The translations under genes and the position numbers were made by a program. Shown piece by piece: positions 1 through 9,768 of a stretch of 64,000 nt of DNA (within the stretch, counting starts at the first letter, position 1; every line of letters begins with the position of its first letter). Below the pieces are notes generated by a model that was not told the origin of the DNA, made no database searches, and saw nothing but the letters and a program-made list of their open reading frames with translations. The stretch covers positions 1 through 64,000 of the forward strand of contig CALSOU010000007.1 in assembly GCA_943788055.1 (NCBI GenBank), given 5' to 3'. The DNA comes from an uncultured Saprospiraceae bacterium. GTDB taxonomy: Bacteria; Bacteroidota; Bacteroidia; Chitinophagales; Saprospiraceae.

Positions 1-1898
1 CACAACTGCATCTTATTACACAGAACCGGATGGTCAAGGTATCGAAATTGAACCTGGATCTTTAATAACAGAAACAAGCCTTGTTTATTTTATACTATTC
101 AAATGGCTTTTGTTCAGCTTCAGATTCTTTGCAGATCAATGTAGGATCGATCAGCAATACAATGATCAACGAAACTATATGCGAAGACGAAGTCTGTAGA
201 CATCAATGGTACCATCTACGATATAAATTCACCTAGCGGCACTCAGATGCTATCAGGATTATATGGCTGCGATAGTACGCTAACGATTGTGGTCGATTTT
301 TATGAAACAGATACTCTCTTGATTGATACAGAATTATGTTTCGGGCAGTCTGTTGTTGTGAATGGAAACACCTACGATGAGAACTTTCCATCAGGTTTTG
401 AAATGCTTGATAATGCGGCCGCTAACGGATGTGATAGTATTATCGAAGTTGCTCTTCAATTCTCGAATGCCAGCATCACACCAATTAACGAAATGCTTTG
501 TTCCAACGATAGCATTCTGATAAATGGGACATTTTTACTCGATTGACAATCCAGGCGGATTGGATACTCTTCAAGGCAATAGTGGATGCGATAGCATCCT
601 GGACATCCAATTGAGTTTTCTATTTGCAAGTACTAGTCAGATTGACACTACTATCTGCCCTTCCAGCTCAATCATTGTGAATGGGACAACATATATGACG
701 TTAACAATAGCTCTGGAACAGAATCTATTCCCGGAGTAAATCAATTTGGATGTGACAGCATAGTCGATGTAAATGTTTCTTTTTTTCGACATTCCACAAG
801 GGCTTTTTATGGAGACAGTTTGCCCTGGAGAGACTATTACGTTTATTTGGAGTAGAGTTCTCTGAAGCAAATCCAGAACAGATAGTTGTTCTAGAAGGGG
901 CTTCCGCCCAAAATTGTGATAGTACAGTTCTTGTAAGTATTGATTTTTTACGATATTCAGGAAGGTCTAGTACTAGAGACTATCTGCGTGGGCTCTACCA
1001 TTACAATTCAGGGCACAGAATATTCCGAGGCTAACCCCTCTGGTCAGTTTACCGTTCAAAATAGCGAAGGCTGCGATTCAATCGTCAATGTAATTGTCGC
1101 TTTTGAAGCAACCACTTCTGAGCTTGAAATTGTAAATCCCGAATGTAAGCGAAGGGGAAGACGGATATGTCGTTGTTCAATGGACTGAGTTCGGCGTCAG
1201 CAGAATACATGTACTCGCTTGACGGTGAAGTACTGGTCCCAGTTTCGATTGGTGATACAATTTTCAGCTATAGCCCCGGGCGATCATACGCTTAGACATA
1301 ACCACGGATGAAGGTTGCATTTCAAATAACGCCTTTACTATTGCAGATCCCGAAGTTGTATCTGTTCAGCTTAATGAGCTTGTGGTTATTCAAGAAGGTG
1401 CATCTGTTCAGGTTAATCTTGACGTTCCATCTGATGCGGTAATTGAGTGGTCACCCGACATCGATATTTCATGTACTGACTGTTCGAACCCTGTGTTTGC
1501 TCCATCCGATGATATGACTTACTTCTTAACTGTAACAACCGCAGCTGGTTGCGTAGAAATGGATACCATCGCCTTTCGAGTTGAACAACAAACCGAAGTT
1601 TACATTCCCAATGTATTTAGTCCTAATCAGGATGGTATAAATGATGTTTTCTCTATCTTTTCTGATGAAGACCTCGAGTATGAAATGCATATATACGATA
1701 GGTGGGGTAATCTAATGTTTAGTGGTGAACAACTACAATCGAACAATACATATGACGGTTGGGATGGCACTCACCGAGGACAAACCTGTAAGCCAGGTGT
1801 TTATGTTTTCCACGGCGTTCTTTCGATCCCTTCTAGCAATCCAAATCAAGCTGACGAAAACACGACTTATTCAAGGTGACATAACGTTGATTCGTTAG
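1..1898 (+). pseudogene. T9SS type B repeat adhesin, frameshifted, 5' end outside window
   Basis: This is the 3' part of a large secreted surface protein; the start lies left of the window. Translating piecewise through all three frames gives repeat units with a VNGTxY-like strand and a GCDS motif, then a C-terminal gliding-type (CHU_C) sorting domain with NVFSPNQDGINDVF and YDRWGN near 1605-1710. The canonical ending GDITLIR is read only after a frame change near 1860, which moves the stop to 1896-1898. Frame changes are needed near 90, 195, 530, 695, 790-860, 950, 1150-1290 and 1860. Such proteins are exported by the type IX system and anchored or released at the surface. The breaks may be genuine decay or indel errors, because the protein signal is well preserved between them. 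Family call is firm; the state of the gene is not. Confidence 0.75.
202..1110 (+). repeat. Six-fold protein repeat of about 54 residues in the adhesin
   Basis: GCDS or NCDS motifs begin near 265, 427, 584, 748, 912 and 1069, which are 157-164 bp apart. Each unit reads approximately as C-x-G-x-(S/T)-x-x-(V/I)-x-G-T-x-(Y/F), then a P-S-G-like turn, then GCDS followed by an alternating hydrophobic strand. Spacings that are not multiples of three mark the frame changes. The repeats are diverged at the DNA level, so they are old protein repeats and not recent DNA duplications. Confidence 0.65.
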
Positions 1899-1940
1899 TA
1901 TTACAAATCACCTTATTCAAGTACTCATAATCCAACACGA

Positions 1941-2123
1941 ATGTCTTCAATAATAAATATAAAATTAGTGGACCCCAAAGCTCGTGGTCTCATCCAAGAG
2001 CTTGAGCACTTAGGAATTATAGAAATTTTACATGATAATAACTCCATAATAAAGTCTAAGTATCTCGATCAACTAAGTGGTAAGAACCTGAAAAATTTAG
2101 ATATTAATGACTTGCAGTCATAA
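1941..2123 (+). CDS. Small hypothetical protein (60 aa)
   Basis: This is a short intact ORF with an ATG start, 42 bp after the corrected end of the adhesin. It encodes a mixed-charge soluble peptide that begins MSSIINIKLVDPKARGLI and contains LIQELEHLGIIEIL. There is no signal peptide, membrane segment or cysteine. Small Bacteroidota proteins with a beta strand followed by an amphipathic helix of this look are sometimes antitoxin-like, but no toxin gene follows, so no function is assigned. The next gene on the same strand starts 33 bp downstream, so co-transcription is possible. Confidence 0.5.
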   Translation: MSSIINIKLVDPKARGLIQELEHLGIIEILHDNNSIIKSKYLDQLSGKNLKNLDINDLQS

Positions 2124-2156
2124 GACCCTCCGTCAAACAAGATAAAATCTTCGAAA

Positions 2157-2769
2157 ATGAATATTATCTACTGGTTAGACATAATTGGTACCCTCGTCTT
2201 TGCAATTTCTGGAGTCTTAGCTGCAAGCTATAAGAAATTTGATGTCGTTGGAGCTACTGTCATTGGAATGGTAACTGCAATAGGTGGTGGAACACTTCGC
2301 GATCTTCTTATCGGATCGACCCCCGTAGGATGGATGACAAACAATGTATATATCTATGTAATTGTCATTGCCACCCCTTTCAGCTACCTTTTCAAAAAGC
2401 AAATACTAAAACTCCCACGTTCGATGTTTCTTTTTGACACAATCGGAATCGGACTTTTCACAATTCACGGAATCAACAAAACGCTAGAATTGGGACTTTC
2501 TCCACTAGTAGCATTGTTGATGGGAATTACATCAGCTGTTTTTTGGAGGTGTCATTCGCGATGTACTCTGCAATGTTGTTCCATTGATTTTTCGAAAGGA
2601 AATCTATGCAACAGCATGCTTAGCAGGAGGAGTTGTTTATTTGCTACTTGAAAAGCTTAGTTCATTTGACAATTTGAATATGGTCATTTCTATTGTTGTT
2701 GTAATGATCATTCGAGTACTTGCGGTTCAATTCCGTTGGAGTTTGTCATTTGACGGCGAAGAAACATGA
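2157..2769 (+). pseudogene. TRIC / UPF0126 (YicG-like) membrane protein, one frameshift
   Basis: This encodes an integral inner-membrane protein of the UPF0126 family, which is structurally related to trimeric intracellular cation channels and has been linked to small-solute transport. The first part begins MNIIYWLDIIGTLVFAISGV and carries the glycine-rich pore motif GGGTLRDLL. The second half of the internal repeat, GGVIRDVLCNVVP, is read only after the frame changes at the T6 run 2539-2544. Removing one T there gives AVFGGVIRDV in one frame and an uninterrupted protein of about 203 residues that stops at 2769. This length and the duplicated three-helix plan fit the family. The single homopolymer indel makes sequencing error likely; the real gene may be intact. 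Confidence 0.8.
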
Positions 2770-3308
2770 AACTACGGCTTAGCATGACATCAATTGTCTG
2801 ACTTCATACAGCTACGTACTATAATTCAACATATTATAGATAGCGTGCGATCGAGTTGGAGCCCCGTAAAAAAAACGTAAGCAGCAACACAAAGGTAATC
2901 CTGAAAATGAAGGTTTACTATAAATCTGTGATCCGCTCTAACTAAGAAGAACAGGGCAAAACCAGAATAGGCTGAAAATGCTCCATAAAACCTCTATTAA
3001 TCAGAACTTTCACGAATAGCGTACCATTGCAAATCATTTCATTTTGAATTCTTCAAAATAGCTTGCAATAAGTGTCCAGCAAACCTAGCATTCCTCGCCC
3101 AATCCTTGAAGCATCAGAATGTAGAAGTTCTTCTAAGACTATTGAAGGTTTCAAATGCTACACTATACGTTACAAGTATACTTATTTACCAACCACTTAC
3201 AAGCACCGTGCCACGAGCATTCTCGACGACTTGCCTAATATCAAAAGCTTCGAGAAAACCCTCCACCAACTTCATTTGTTAATGACAGAGCACATGTTCA
3301 ATTCACCT
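2770..3308. other. Intergenic stretch, possible decayed minus-strand ORF
   Basis: This interval of about 540 bp lies between the TRIC-like gene and the first methionine of the deacetylase. On the minus strand a frame open for about 50 codons (roughly 2985 down to 2826) reads as a hydrophobic segment with SGFALFFLVRADHRF and AAYVFFTGLQ. It has no clear start and may be the remnant of a membrane protein or chance in T-rich sequence. The plus-strand reading frame from 3072 is open into the deacetylase gene, but its first 79 codons do not look like that family and were left out of it. No terminator or promoter was convincing. Confidence 0.3.
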
Positions 3309-4226
3309 ATGATTAAGATCGCTTACTCCCCTGTTTATAAATATCAACTCCCGGAAGGTCATCGATTTCCTATGATGAAATACGAATTGATTCCTGAACA
3401 GCTTGATTTATGAGGGTAGTATAACGGAGAAGCACTTTTTTTCATCCTGAGGCACTAGACGAAGAAACCATTCTGTTGACCCACAATGACAAGAGTCTTC
3501 TGGGATAAGACTTCAAGGCACAGACGCTTAGCAAGAAAGGAGGTTCGCAAAATTGGATTTCCCTATGACAGGATGCACTTGTGCAAAGAGGTCGTCATAT
3601 TGCACAAGGGACGATTGACTGTGCTTTGTACGCGATGGCTAATGGATGCGCCATGAATGTTGCTGGTGGTACACACCATTCATTTGCCGATAGAGGCGAA
3701 GGTTTCTGCGTTTTCAATGATTTTGCAGTTAGCCTCAAACTATCTTCTACATCAGAAAATCGTAAAGCGGATATCTGATTGTCGACCTTGACGTGCATCA
3801 AGGTAATGGAACCGCCAATATTTTTGAGAAAGAACAGCAGAGTCTTCACATTTTCCATGCATGGAGCAAAAAAACTATCCAACAAAAAAAGAACGATCCG
3901 ATCTTGATATTGGTCTTCCAGACAAAACTGAAGATGATGTATTTCTTAAGGCTTTGAAGGAAACACTTCCTAGATTAATCAATAAACATAAGCCTGATAT
4001 CATTCTTTACCTGAGTGGAGTTGATGTATTGGAGACAGACAAGCTCGGACGACTTTCGATGACACTAGAAGGTTGTCGAAAAAGGGATGACATTGTTTTT
4101 CAAATAGCCGCGAAATTCCAAATTCCTGTGGCCGTTTCGATGGGAGGAGGATATTCGGAACGTTTGAAAGATATCGTTGAAGCGCATGCTAACACATTTC
4201 GCTCTGCAATTGAAGTGTTCGAGTAA
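3309..4226 (+). pseudogene. Histone deacetylase / acetoin utilization family protein, several frameshifts
   Basis: The enzyme family removes acyl groups from lysines or polyamines with a zinc ion. The chosen start gives MIKIAYSPVYKYQLPEGHRF, the usual N-terminus of bacterial class II-like deacetylases. Active-site blocks are all visible but lie in different frames: GGTHHSFADRGEGFCVFND (the HH pair and Asp/Asn region) near 3664-3722, DLDVHQGNGT (zinc ligands D and H) near 3785-3815, and SGVDVLETDKLGRL (third ligand Asp) near 4015-4050. Frame changes are needed near 3405, at the T run 3436-3442, between 3490 and 3575, near 3760-3780, and at the A7 run 3868-3874. Two of them are one-base homopolymer changes. 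Either the locus is decayed or the sequence is poor here; product identity is clear. Confidence 0.75.
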
Positions 4227-4233
4227 ACAGAGT

Positions 4234-5000
4234 TTATAATCTTACTCTCGTTCCAATACTCAAACCTGAAGTTGCTATAATCTGCGATTGTGATCTCAGA
4301 CGGTTAGACAAATCCGATTGATAAGTAAATCCACCAAAAAGACGATATCTTGAACTCACTTGATATTCCATCGCTATCGGTCCTTGAAGTCCGTAAAAGC
4401 CTAAGTAATGCAAACCTCTTTCTACAATATCAAGTTCTGGACTCAAAGTCTTTCCACTTGTAAAACTGTAAGGCATTACATGAAATCCAAGTTCAGGAGC
4501 GAAACTCCATTTTTCCAAGACTTGATGTATTTAATACCAATTTGAGCTCCAATTGAAATACTTTGATTGTATTGCCCTACCCTTCTTACTTCCTTATCTT
4601 GATATTCGGCATCACCACCATAATAGTTCATAATTCCATTATCGAATTGATAGTAAAATGCTGTGTCAGAATAATGAACATCAGGTTGATGTGCATTCTC
4701 CAATACAGTTTCAAGGCGTTCAGTGAAGAAGTTTGTTCGTAAACCAAAAGTGGCATGCCACCCTTCACCTATAGCTCGCTCGTAATTAACATTTGTAGTT
4801 TGGTTCCAAACAGGCCTAACGGCATCGTTAACTGTAGAATTCCATTCTTCAGATGTTGAACTGTAATCCACTCTATTGAATATCACAAAACTTGAAGTTT
4901 GTACAGAAATAAAATTTCTACTTGCTTTCGAAATTAGCGTTTCTGTATGAATTGGTGACTGCTTGATAAATAAATGTGCTGCATGGTAGTTGTAGAATTT
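4234..5000 (-). pseudogene. Probable outer-membrane beta-barrel protein, frameshifted
   Basis: This is read on the minus strand and converges on the deacetylase gene. The 5' part is open from 5000 and shows alternating aromatic strands (FYNYHAAHLF, SSFVIFNRVDYSS, TTNVNYERAIGEGWHATFGL). The 3' part continues with WSFAPELGFHVMP and ends in GLSIGTRVRL, an outer-membrane barrel-like terminus. The two parts join if the five-base run at 4510-4514 is given one more base, which then reads SWKKWSFAPEL. Upstream of 5000 a stop precedes the frame and no convincing start or signal peptide was found, so the N-terminus is missing or lies in another frame. Substrate and partner are unknown. Confidence 0.55.
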
Positions 5001-5184
5001 TCAATTACACTTTAAGGTTGTATGAAAAATAAATGCTGAAGGACGAGTAAATCGAATCTATCAAAGCCCCATCATTTTCATTAAAAAAGTAGGTAGGAAA
5101 GGACTTTGAATACTATGACTACACTCCCTAATATTCGCATTCAAAAATATGCACCCCTCGTATCTATTCTTAAACTGTCATTTT

Positions 5185-5217
5185 TTTGCATTAAACAATT
5201 CAATTTGTTTATTTTTA
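5185..5217 (+). promoter_or_regulatory. Possible Bacteroidota promoter just upstream of the large adhesin
   Basis: TTTG at 5185-5188 is followed after 21 bp by TATTTTTA at 5210-5217, one mismatch from TAnnTTTG. If real, transcription would begin at or very near the GTG start at 5222, giving a leaderless message. The match is imperfect in an AT-rich region. Confidence 0.25.
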
Positions 5218-5221
5218 GCAC

Positions 5222-8200
5222 GTGATAAACAAGCTAAACTACCTAATATTTAATACTGTAAGTATTATTGCACTTATTGCAATCAGTCATCAATTGAACG
5301 CCCAATGCGATCTTTCTATTGATGTACCAGAAGATATCACTATATGCAATCCAGAACTCATAGACTTAATTGGTGATATTGGTGGTTCATATTTATCCTT
5401 TGAATGGTCTGGTACCAATGGATTTTCAGATGATCAATTAATCACTAGTGATTTTACCACAAACAACACTACATACACTTTATCTGCATACGGAGAGACT
5501 TCCAACAACTTAGTTGTCAACGCAGATTTTAGCGCTGGAAATACAGGTTTCACGACTGATTATCTATTGGGAGAGGATTTTTGCCCTAGCAATCCAACGG
5601 GAGTCTTGCAGTGTGAAGGCATGTACACTATTAATACGAATGCTGCCAATACACACACAGGCTTTCAACCTTGCACTGATCACACTACAGGGTCTGGAAA
5701 TATGATGATTGTTAATGGATCTTCCAATGCGGTCGATATTTGGTGCCAAGATATCACTGTCATTCCTGGAACTAATTACCTTTTTTCAGCTTGGGCTACT
5801 TCCGTAGTAGCAAGTTCGCCTGCTATTCTGCAGTTTTCCATTAACGGAACTTTAATCGGTTCTGACTTCAATTTAACTGCAACAACTTGTCTCTGGGAAA
5901 ATTTCACAGCAATTTGGAATTCAGGCTCAAATACCACTGCAACAATTTGTATTACAAATCAAAACCTAGCGACTGGTGGCAATGATTTTGCCTTAGATGA
6001 TATAGAATTTAACGAACTATGTGAAGATCAAGCCTCATTTGACGTAACAATTTCAGAAGTTCTGGGTACATTGCCTACTAGCAACTCACTCAATTGTGAT
6101 AACCCACTCATAGATCTGTCTGTCTCCCCTTCTGACGCAAATTATACGTACGAATGGCAAGCACAATTTGGCGGGACTATTGAAGGGTCAACAACAAGTT
6201 CATCTGTAATTGGAAGTTCTAGTGGCCTCTACTCAGTAACAATCACAGATAGTAACGGCTGTACAAAAAAATTAACATCAACGATTAACGGATCTACAGA
6301 ACCCCCAGTTGCGAGTGTCTTTGGAGATTTTACTATAACCTGTAATAATAGTGAGGTTATTATTTTTTCAACCAACAACGATAGCGGAAATACCTACTTC
6401 TGGCAAGGATCGGCTGATAATTCGCAGATAGGATTTGCAGTATATGATACTCCAGGCATCTACTACTTGGAAATCACCAATAGCTTTAATTGCACAACTG
6501 TTGTACCTTTCCAAATAAGTAATAACAGTATAACTCCCAGCTATGATTTACCGCCACCTGAAGAACTAACTTGTACTGGTGATTCTGCAGAATTAGTATT
6601 CTCAGCAATGTTTCCGCCTAATGACATTACTTGGTTTGATCCAAACGGCAATCCTTTAAGTCAATCGGACACAGTCTATGTAGATGAGATCGGATACTAC
6701 CTTATCAAAATGGAATATTCTAACGGTTGTACATTTTATGATTCAGTGCAGGTCAGTAGCCAAGGCAGTAATCTAGACTATACTTTGGGCGAAAGCCCAA
6801 CAATATCTTGCGCTAATTCTATTGACTCAATCACAGTTGCTGTAAACTCTCCTTTTAGTGAGATAATTTGGTATCAAGATAGTATTCTCGGAAATGAAAG
6901 CTCTTTACAAATTGAAGAAGCAGGTCTTTATCAAATAGATATTGTTAGTCTGAAAGGCTGTATTACAAGCGACAGCATTTTAGTCCTTGAAGATTTTGAA
7001 TTAAATCTTTATGATTTAGCTACTGATACCATCGACTGTACTGATGGTGAAGGAGTCGTTTTTGTGTCTAGCGATTCTTTGATCACCGTAACTTGGGAAT
7101 TGCCAAGTGGATCGACTTCAACGAATGATACCATCGAATCATCTACGGCTGGAATTTACTATATTGAAATCACCCATGATAATGGATGTGTAGAATCTGA
7201 CAGCATCGAATTATTTGCAAGCCAAAACTTTCCAAATATCTCCATTGCTTTTGATTCGATAAGTTGTAACTCACCAACTGCTAATATTGAAATAGAAAGT
7301 AATATCGCGAATACAACATTTGTTTGGGTGGGCCCAAATGGCTTTGATAGTGATGCAAAGAATTTAACTGTAGATGAAGCCGGCTATTATATATACACTG
7401 CAACCACACAAAATGGATGTTCCTCAATAGACTCTGTTCTTATTAGCGCTGATCTCCAAGAACCAGTTTTTAGCCTTTCAAGTGATACTATCAATTGCGA
7501 AAACACTAGTGCTATTGTCACCGTAAACAGTAATAATGGGATTACAATACAAGATGTCCAAGGTGCTGGAGTTCTTGACATTACTGACCTGAGTATCAGT
7601 GTAGATCAAGCAAGCAATTACACGGTAATAGTCGAAGGAACTAACGGATGCACGTCCGAATCAAGCATCGAAGTTCCCTCCAATTTCACAGCACCTGACA
7701 TGTTAGGATTAGCAGATATAACGCTAAACTGTTTCACACCGGATACTGCTTTACAAATAAACAATCAACCTAATGTAGAAATCTATTGGACTTCAGGTAC
7801 AGATACAATCTGGAGCAACGTAATAGATTTAGACGACACTTCAACTGATTTCGAACTTCATTTAGTAGATTCGTCGACCGGATGTATTACTAGCGAAGAT
7901 GTAAGTATTACCCAAGATTTTACAATTTATCCAATCAACGTCACTAATACCAATATCAATTGCCTAAATACAGAAGCTACAATTGCCATTGATGTGGCTG
8001 ATCCTTACTTAGAAATCATCGGAGTCGACGAACTAACTCAGCAGACTGACACTGAGTTTACAACTTCATCAATTCTATCAGGTAACATCACCGTTATTTT
8101 CGAAAATGGATGTGCAAACTCTCAAGCATTCAACATTGACATCGACACAATCACACCAATAATAAGTGCAGAAGATCGAGTATTTTCCTGCATTAAAGAA

Positions 8201-9166
8201 CCTCTTGCGCTTTTTGTGGATGTAAATATTAACGACCTAGTATACGATTGGTCTGGACCACAAGGGATGATGTCAAATGAAGACTTCCTGGTGACTGCAA
8301 TCCCTGGACTGTACTACGTGACAGTTACAGATCCAACTAATGGCTGTAGTAGCTCTACAGAAATAGAAGTCTTTGAGTTTTTAAATAATCTAGCATACGA
8401 CGTTAATCTTGAGCACCCTCTGTGTTATGGAGACCTGGGTGCGGCAGATATTATTAATATTTCAGGATGGACTGAGCCTTACCAAGTAGAAATTTTCAAT
8501 ACGGCCAACGAAGATGTCGATGCAAATAACCTAGATCCAGGAAGCTACAACGTAATAATTCAAGATGATGTTGGTTGTGATTCAAGTTTTACTATCAATA
8601 TCATAGAACCTTTTTTAATCAATCTTGAATTAGTATCTGAACTTACCATTTCTACAGGGACAGATCTTCAACTAGAAGCATTCACAAATCTCGATCTTGA
8701 AGATATAGCATCAATTCAGTGGGATCCATCCTCATATCTTAGCTGTAGCGACTGTTTGAATCCTTTGGTTTCAGGTCTTTCGGAAGATACAGAATTTACA
8801 ATTACAATCATCGACAACTATGGCTGCTCATCAACACAAACAGTTATTGTGCGTATTATTGTAGAGTTCAAGATTTACACACCAAATATCTTTTCACCTG
8901 ATGGCGATGGAGTTAACGAAGTGTTCTTCCTCAGTTCAAACAACTTTGCAGCAGAAAGCACTATTGAAGAATTTGCCATTTTCGATCGATGGGGAAACAA
9001 AGTTTTTCAGAAAAATGATATTCTTCCAAATGATTCCTCACCAGGTTGGGACGGATCTTTTAACGGAAAAACCGTAAAAGCTGGTGTCTACGTTTGGTAC
9101 GCTAAAATTGTACTTCCTGACGGTTCTGAAGAACTACTTCAGGGGGATGTTACGGTAAAAAGATAA
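5222..9166 (+). CDS. T9SS type B sorting domain-containing adhesin (1314 aa)
   Basis: This is a very large secreted surface protein. The GTG start gives a clean signal peptide of about 28 residues ending in LNAQ. A beta-sandwich domain resembling carbohydrate-binding or jelly-roll modules follows at about 95-265 (SAWATSV, NDFALDDIEF). The bulk, about 280-1130, is a chain of roughly 80-90-residue Ig/PKD-like units, each with a Cys early in the unit and a G-C pair late (NGC, KGC, TGC). The last 100 residues are the gliding-type C-terminal domain (NIFSPDGDGVNEVFF, FDRWGNKVF, PGWDGSFNGK, ending GDVTVKR), the T9SS type B export signal. Its role is probably adhesion or polymer binding. It is the intact counterpart of the broken adhesin at the left edge. 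The gene 30 bp downstream may share its transcript. Confidence 0.9.
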   Translation: MINKLNYLIFNTVSIIALIAISHQLNAQCDLSIDVPEDITICNPELIDLIGDIGGSYLSFEWSGTNGFSDDQLITSDFTTNNTTYTLSAYGETSNNLVVNADFSAGNTGFTTDYLLGEDFCPSNPTGVLQCEGMYTINTNAANTHTGFQPCTDHTTGSGNMMIVNGSSNAVDIWCQDITVIPGTNYLFSAWATSVVASSPAILQFSINGTLIGSDFNLTATTCLWENFTAIWNSGSNTTATICITNQNLATGGNDFALDDIEFNELCEDQASFDVTISEVLGTLPTSNSLNCDNPLIDLSVSPSDANYTYEWQAQFGGTIEGSTTSSSVIGSSSGLYSVTITDSNGCTKKLTSTINGSTEPPVASVFGDFTITCNNSEVIIFSTNNDSGNTYFWQGSADNSQIGFAVYDTPGIYYLEITNSFNCTTVVPFQISNNSITPSYDLPPPEELTCTGDSAELVFSAMFPPNDITWFDPNGNPLSQSDTVYVDEIGYYLIKMEYSNGCTFYDSVQVSSQGSNLDYTLGESPTISCANSIDSITVAVNSPFSEIIWYQDSILGNESSLQIEEAGLYQIDIVSLKGCITSDSILVLEDFELNLYDLATDTIDCTDGEGVVFVSSDSLITVTWELPSGSTSTNDTIESSTAGIYYIEITHDNGCVESDSIELFASQNFPNISIAFDSISCNSPTANIEIESNIANTTFVWVGPNGFDSDAKNLTVDEAGYYIYTATTQNGCSSIDSVLISADLQEPVFSLSSDTINCENTSAIVTVNSNNGITIQDVQGAGVLDITDLSISVDQASNYTVIVEGTNGCTSESSIEVPSNFTAPDMLGLADITLNCFTPDTALQINNQPNVEIYWTSGTDTIWSNVIDLDDTSTDFELHLVDSSTGCITSEDVSITQDFTIYPINVTNTNINCLNTEATIAIDVADPYLEIIGVDELTQQTDTEFTTSSILSGNITVIFENGCANSQAFNIDIDTITPIISAEDRVFSCIKEPLALFVDVNINDLVYDWSGPQGMMSNEDFLVTAIPGLYYVTVTDPTNGCSSSTEIEVFEFLNNLAYDVNLEHPLCYGDLGAADIINISGWTEPYQVEIFNTANEDVDANNLDPGSYNVIIQDDVGCDSSFTINIIEPFLINLELVSELTISTGTDLQLEAFTNLDLEDIASIQWDPSSYLSCSDCLNPLVSGLSEDTEFTITIIDNYGCSSTQTVIVRIIVEFKIYTPNIFSPDGDGVNEVFFLSSNNFAAESTIEEFAIFDRWGNKVFQKNDILPNDSSPGWDGSFNGKTVKAGVYVWYAKIVLPDGSEELLQGDVTVKR

Positions 9167-9196
9167 TTAAACACTTTATTTAGCGTTTTCCAAAAA

Positions 9197-9766
9197 ATGA
9201 AAAGAAGAGAGGCTGTTCGAAATATTGTGATTTTTAGCCTAGGTTCGGGTATGCTTTACTCTTGTACTGATCCGTATCAGGCAATCAAAAATCTTAACCT
9301 CTCAAGGCTAAATTTCAATACTGATCATCTTAGAATACTCGACAAATTATCTCGCTCGATTCTACCTATTCAGCAGATTCCCCAGCTAGCCAATCACACA
9401 GCACTCCCATTCATCATGAAACAAGTTAATAATTTACAGAATGAGAAAAGTCAGCAGGAATTTCAGCAGGGTTACGATTACTTTAACGACTATTTTAGAA
9501 ATAAAACGAATTTAGATTTTCTGAAAGCTGATGCTACATTAGTCAATTCCTTTCTTAAGAAACTAAATACATTAGAGATCTCGATTGATCAGCCTAAAAG
9601 TCCAGCATTGTATATTCATCATCTATATCATACTCTAAAGCAAGAAAACCTATTATACCTGAAGACTACAGAGTATTTCCAAAAAAAATACAGATTCTAT
9701 GAAATGGCTCCCGGAAGATTTGATGGTGATTTTTCAATCGCAGAATTAAACCTAGACGAAGAATAG
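9197..9766 (+). CDS. Gluconate 2-dehydrogenase subunit 3 family protein
   Basis: This is the small partner of a membrane-associated GMC sugar/alcohol dehydrogenase. The N-terminus MKRREAVRN has a twin-arginine-like pair followed by a hydrophobic stretch and a possible lipobox ending at Cys23 (MLYSC), suggesting export with or ahead of its flavoprotein. The rest is helical and soluble, 189 residues, the usual size for the family. In known gluconate and fructose dehydrogenases this subunit supports maturation and export of the flavoprotein. The flavoprotein gene starts 2 bp downstream, so the two form a translationally close pair. No cytochrome c subunit gene is adjacent, unlike the classic three-subunit enzymes, so the electron acceptor is unknown. 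Confidence 0.8.
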   Translation: MKRREAVRNIVIFSLGSGMLYSCTDPYQAIKNLNLSRLNFNTDHLRILDKLSRSILPIQQIPQLANHTALPFIMKQVNNLQNEKSQQEFQQGYDYFNDYFRNKTNLDFLKADATLVNSFLKKLNTLEISIDQPKSPALYIHHLYHTLKQENLLYLKTTEYFQKKYRFYEMAPGRFDGDFSIAELNLDEE

Positions 9767-9768
9767 AA

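Noticed and set aside
3072..3308. N-terminal extension of the deacetylase reading frame
   Set aside because: The family starts at MIKIAYSP; the 79 upstream codons are not family-like and fall in a frame-damaged stretch.
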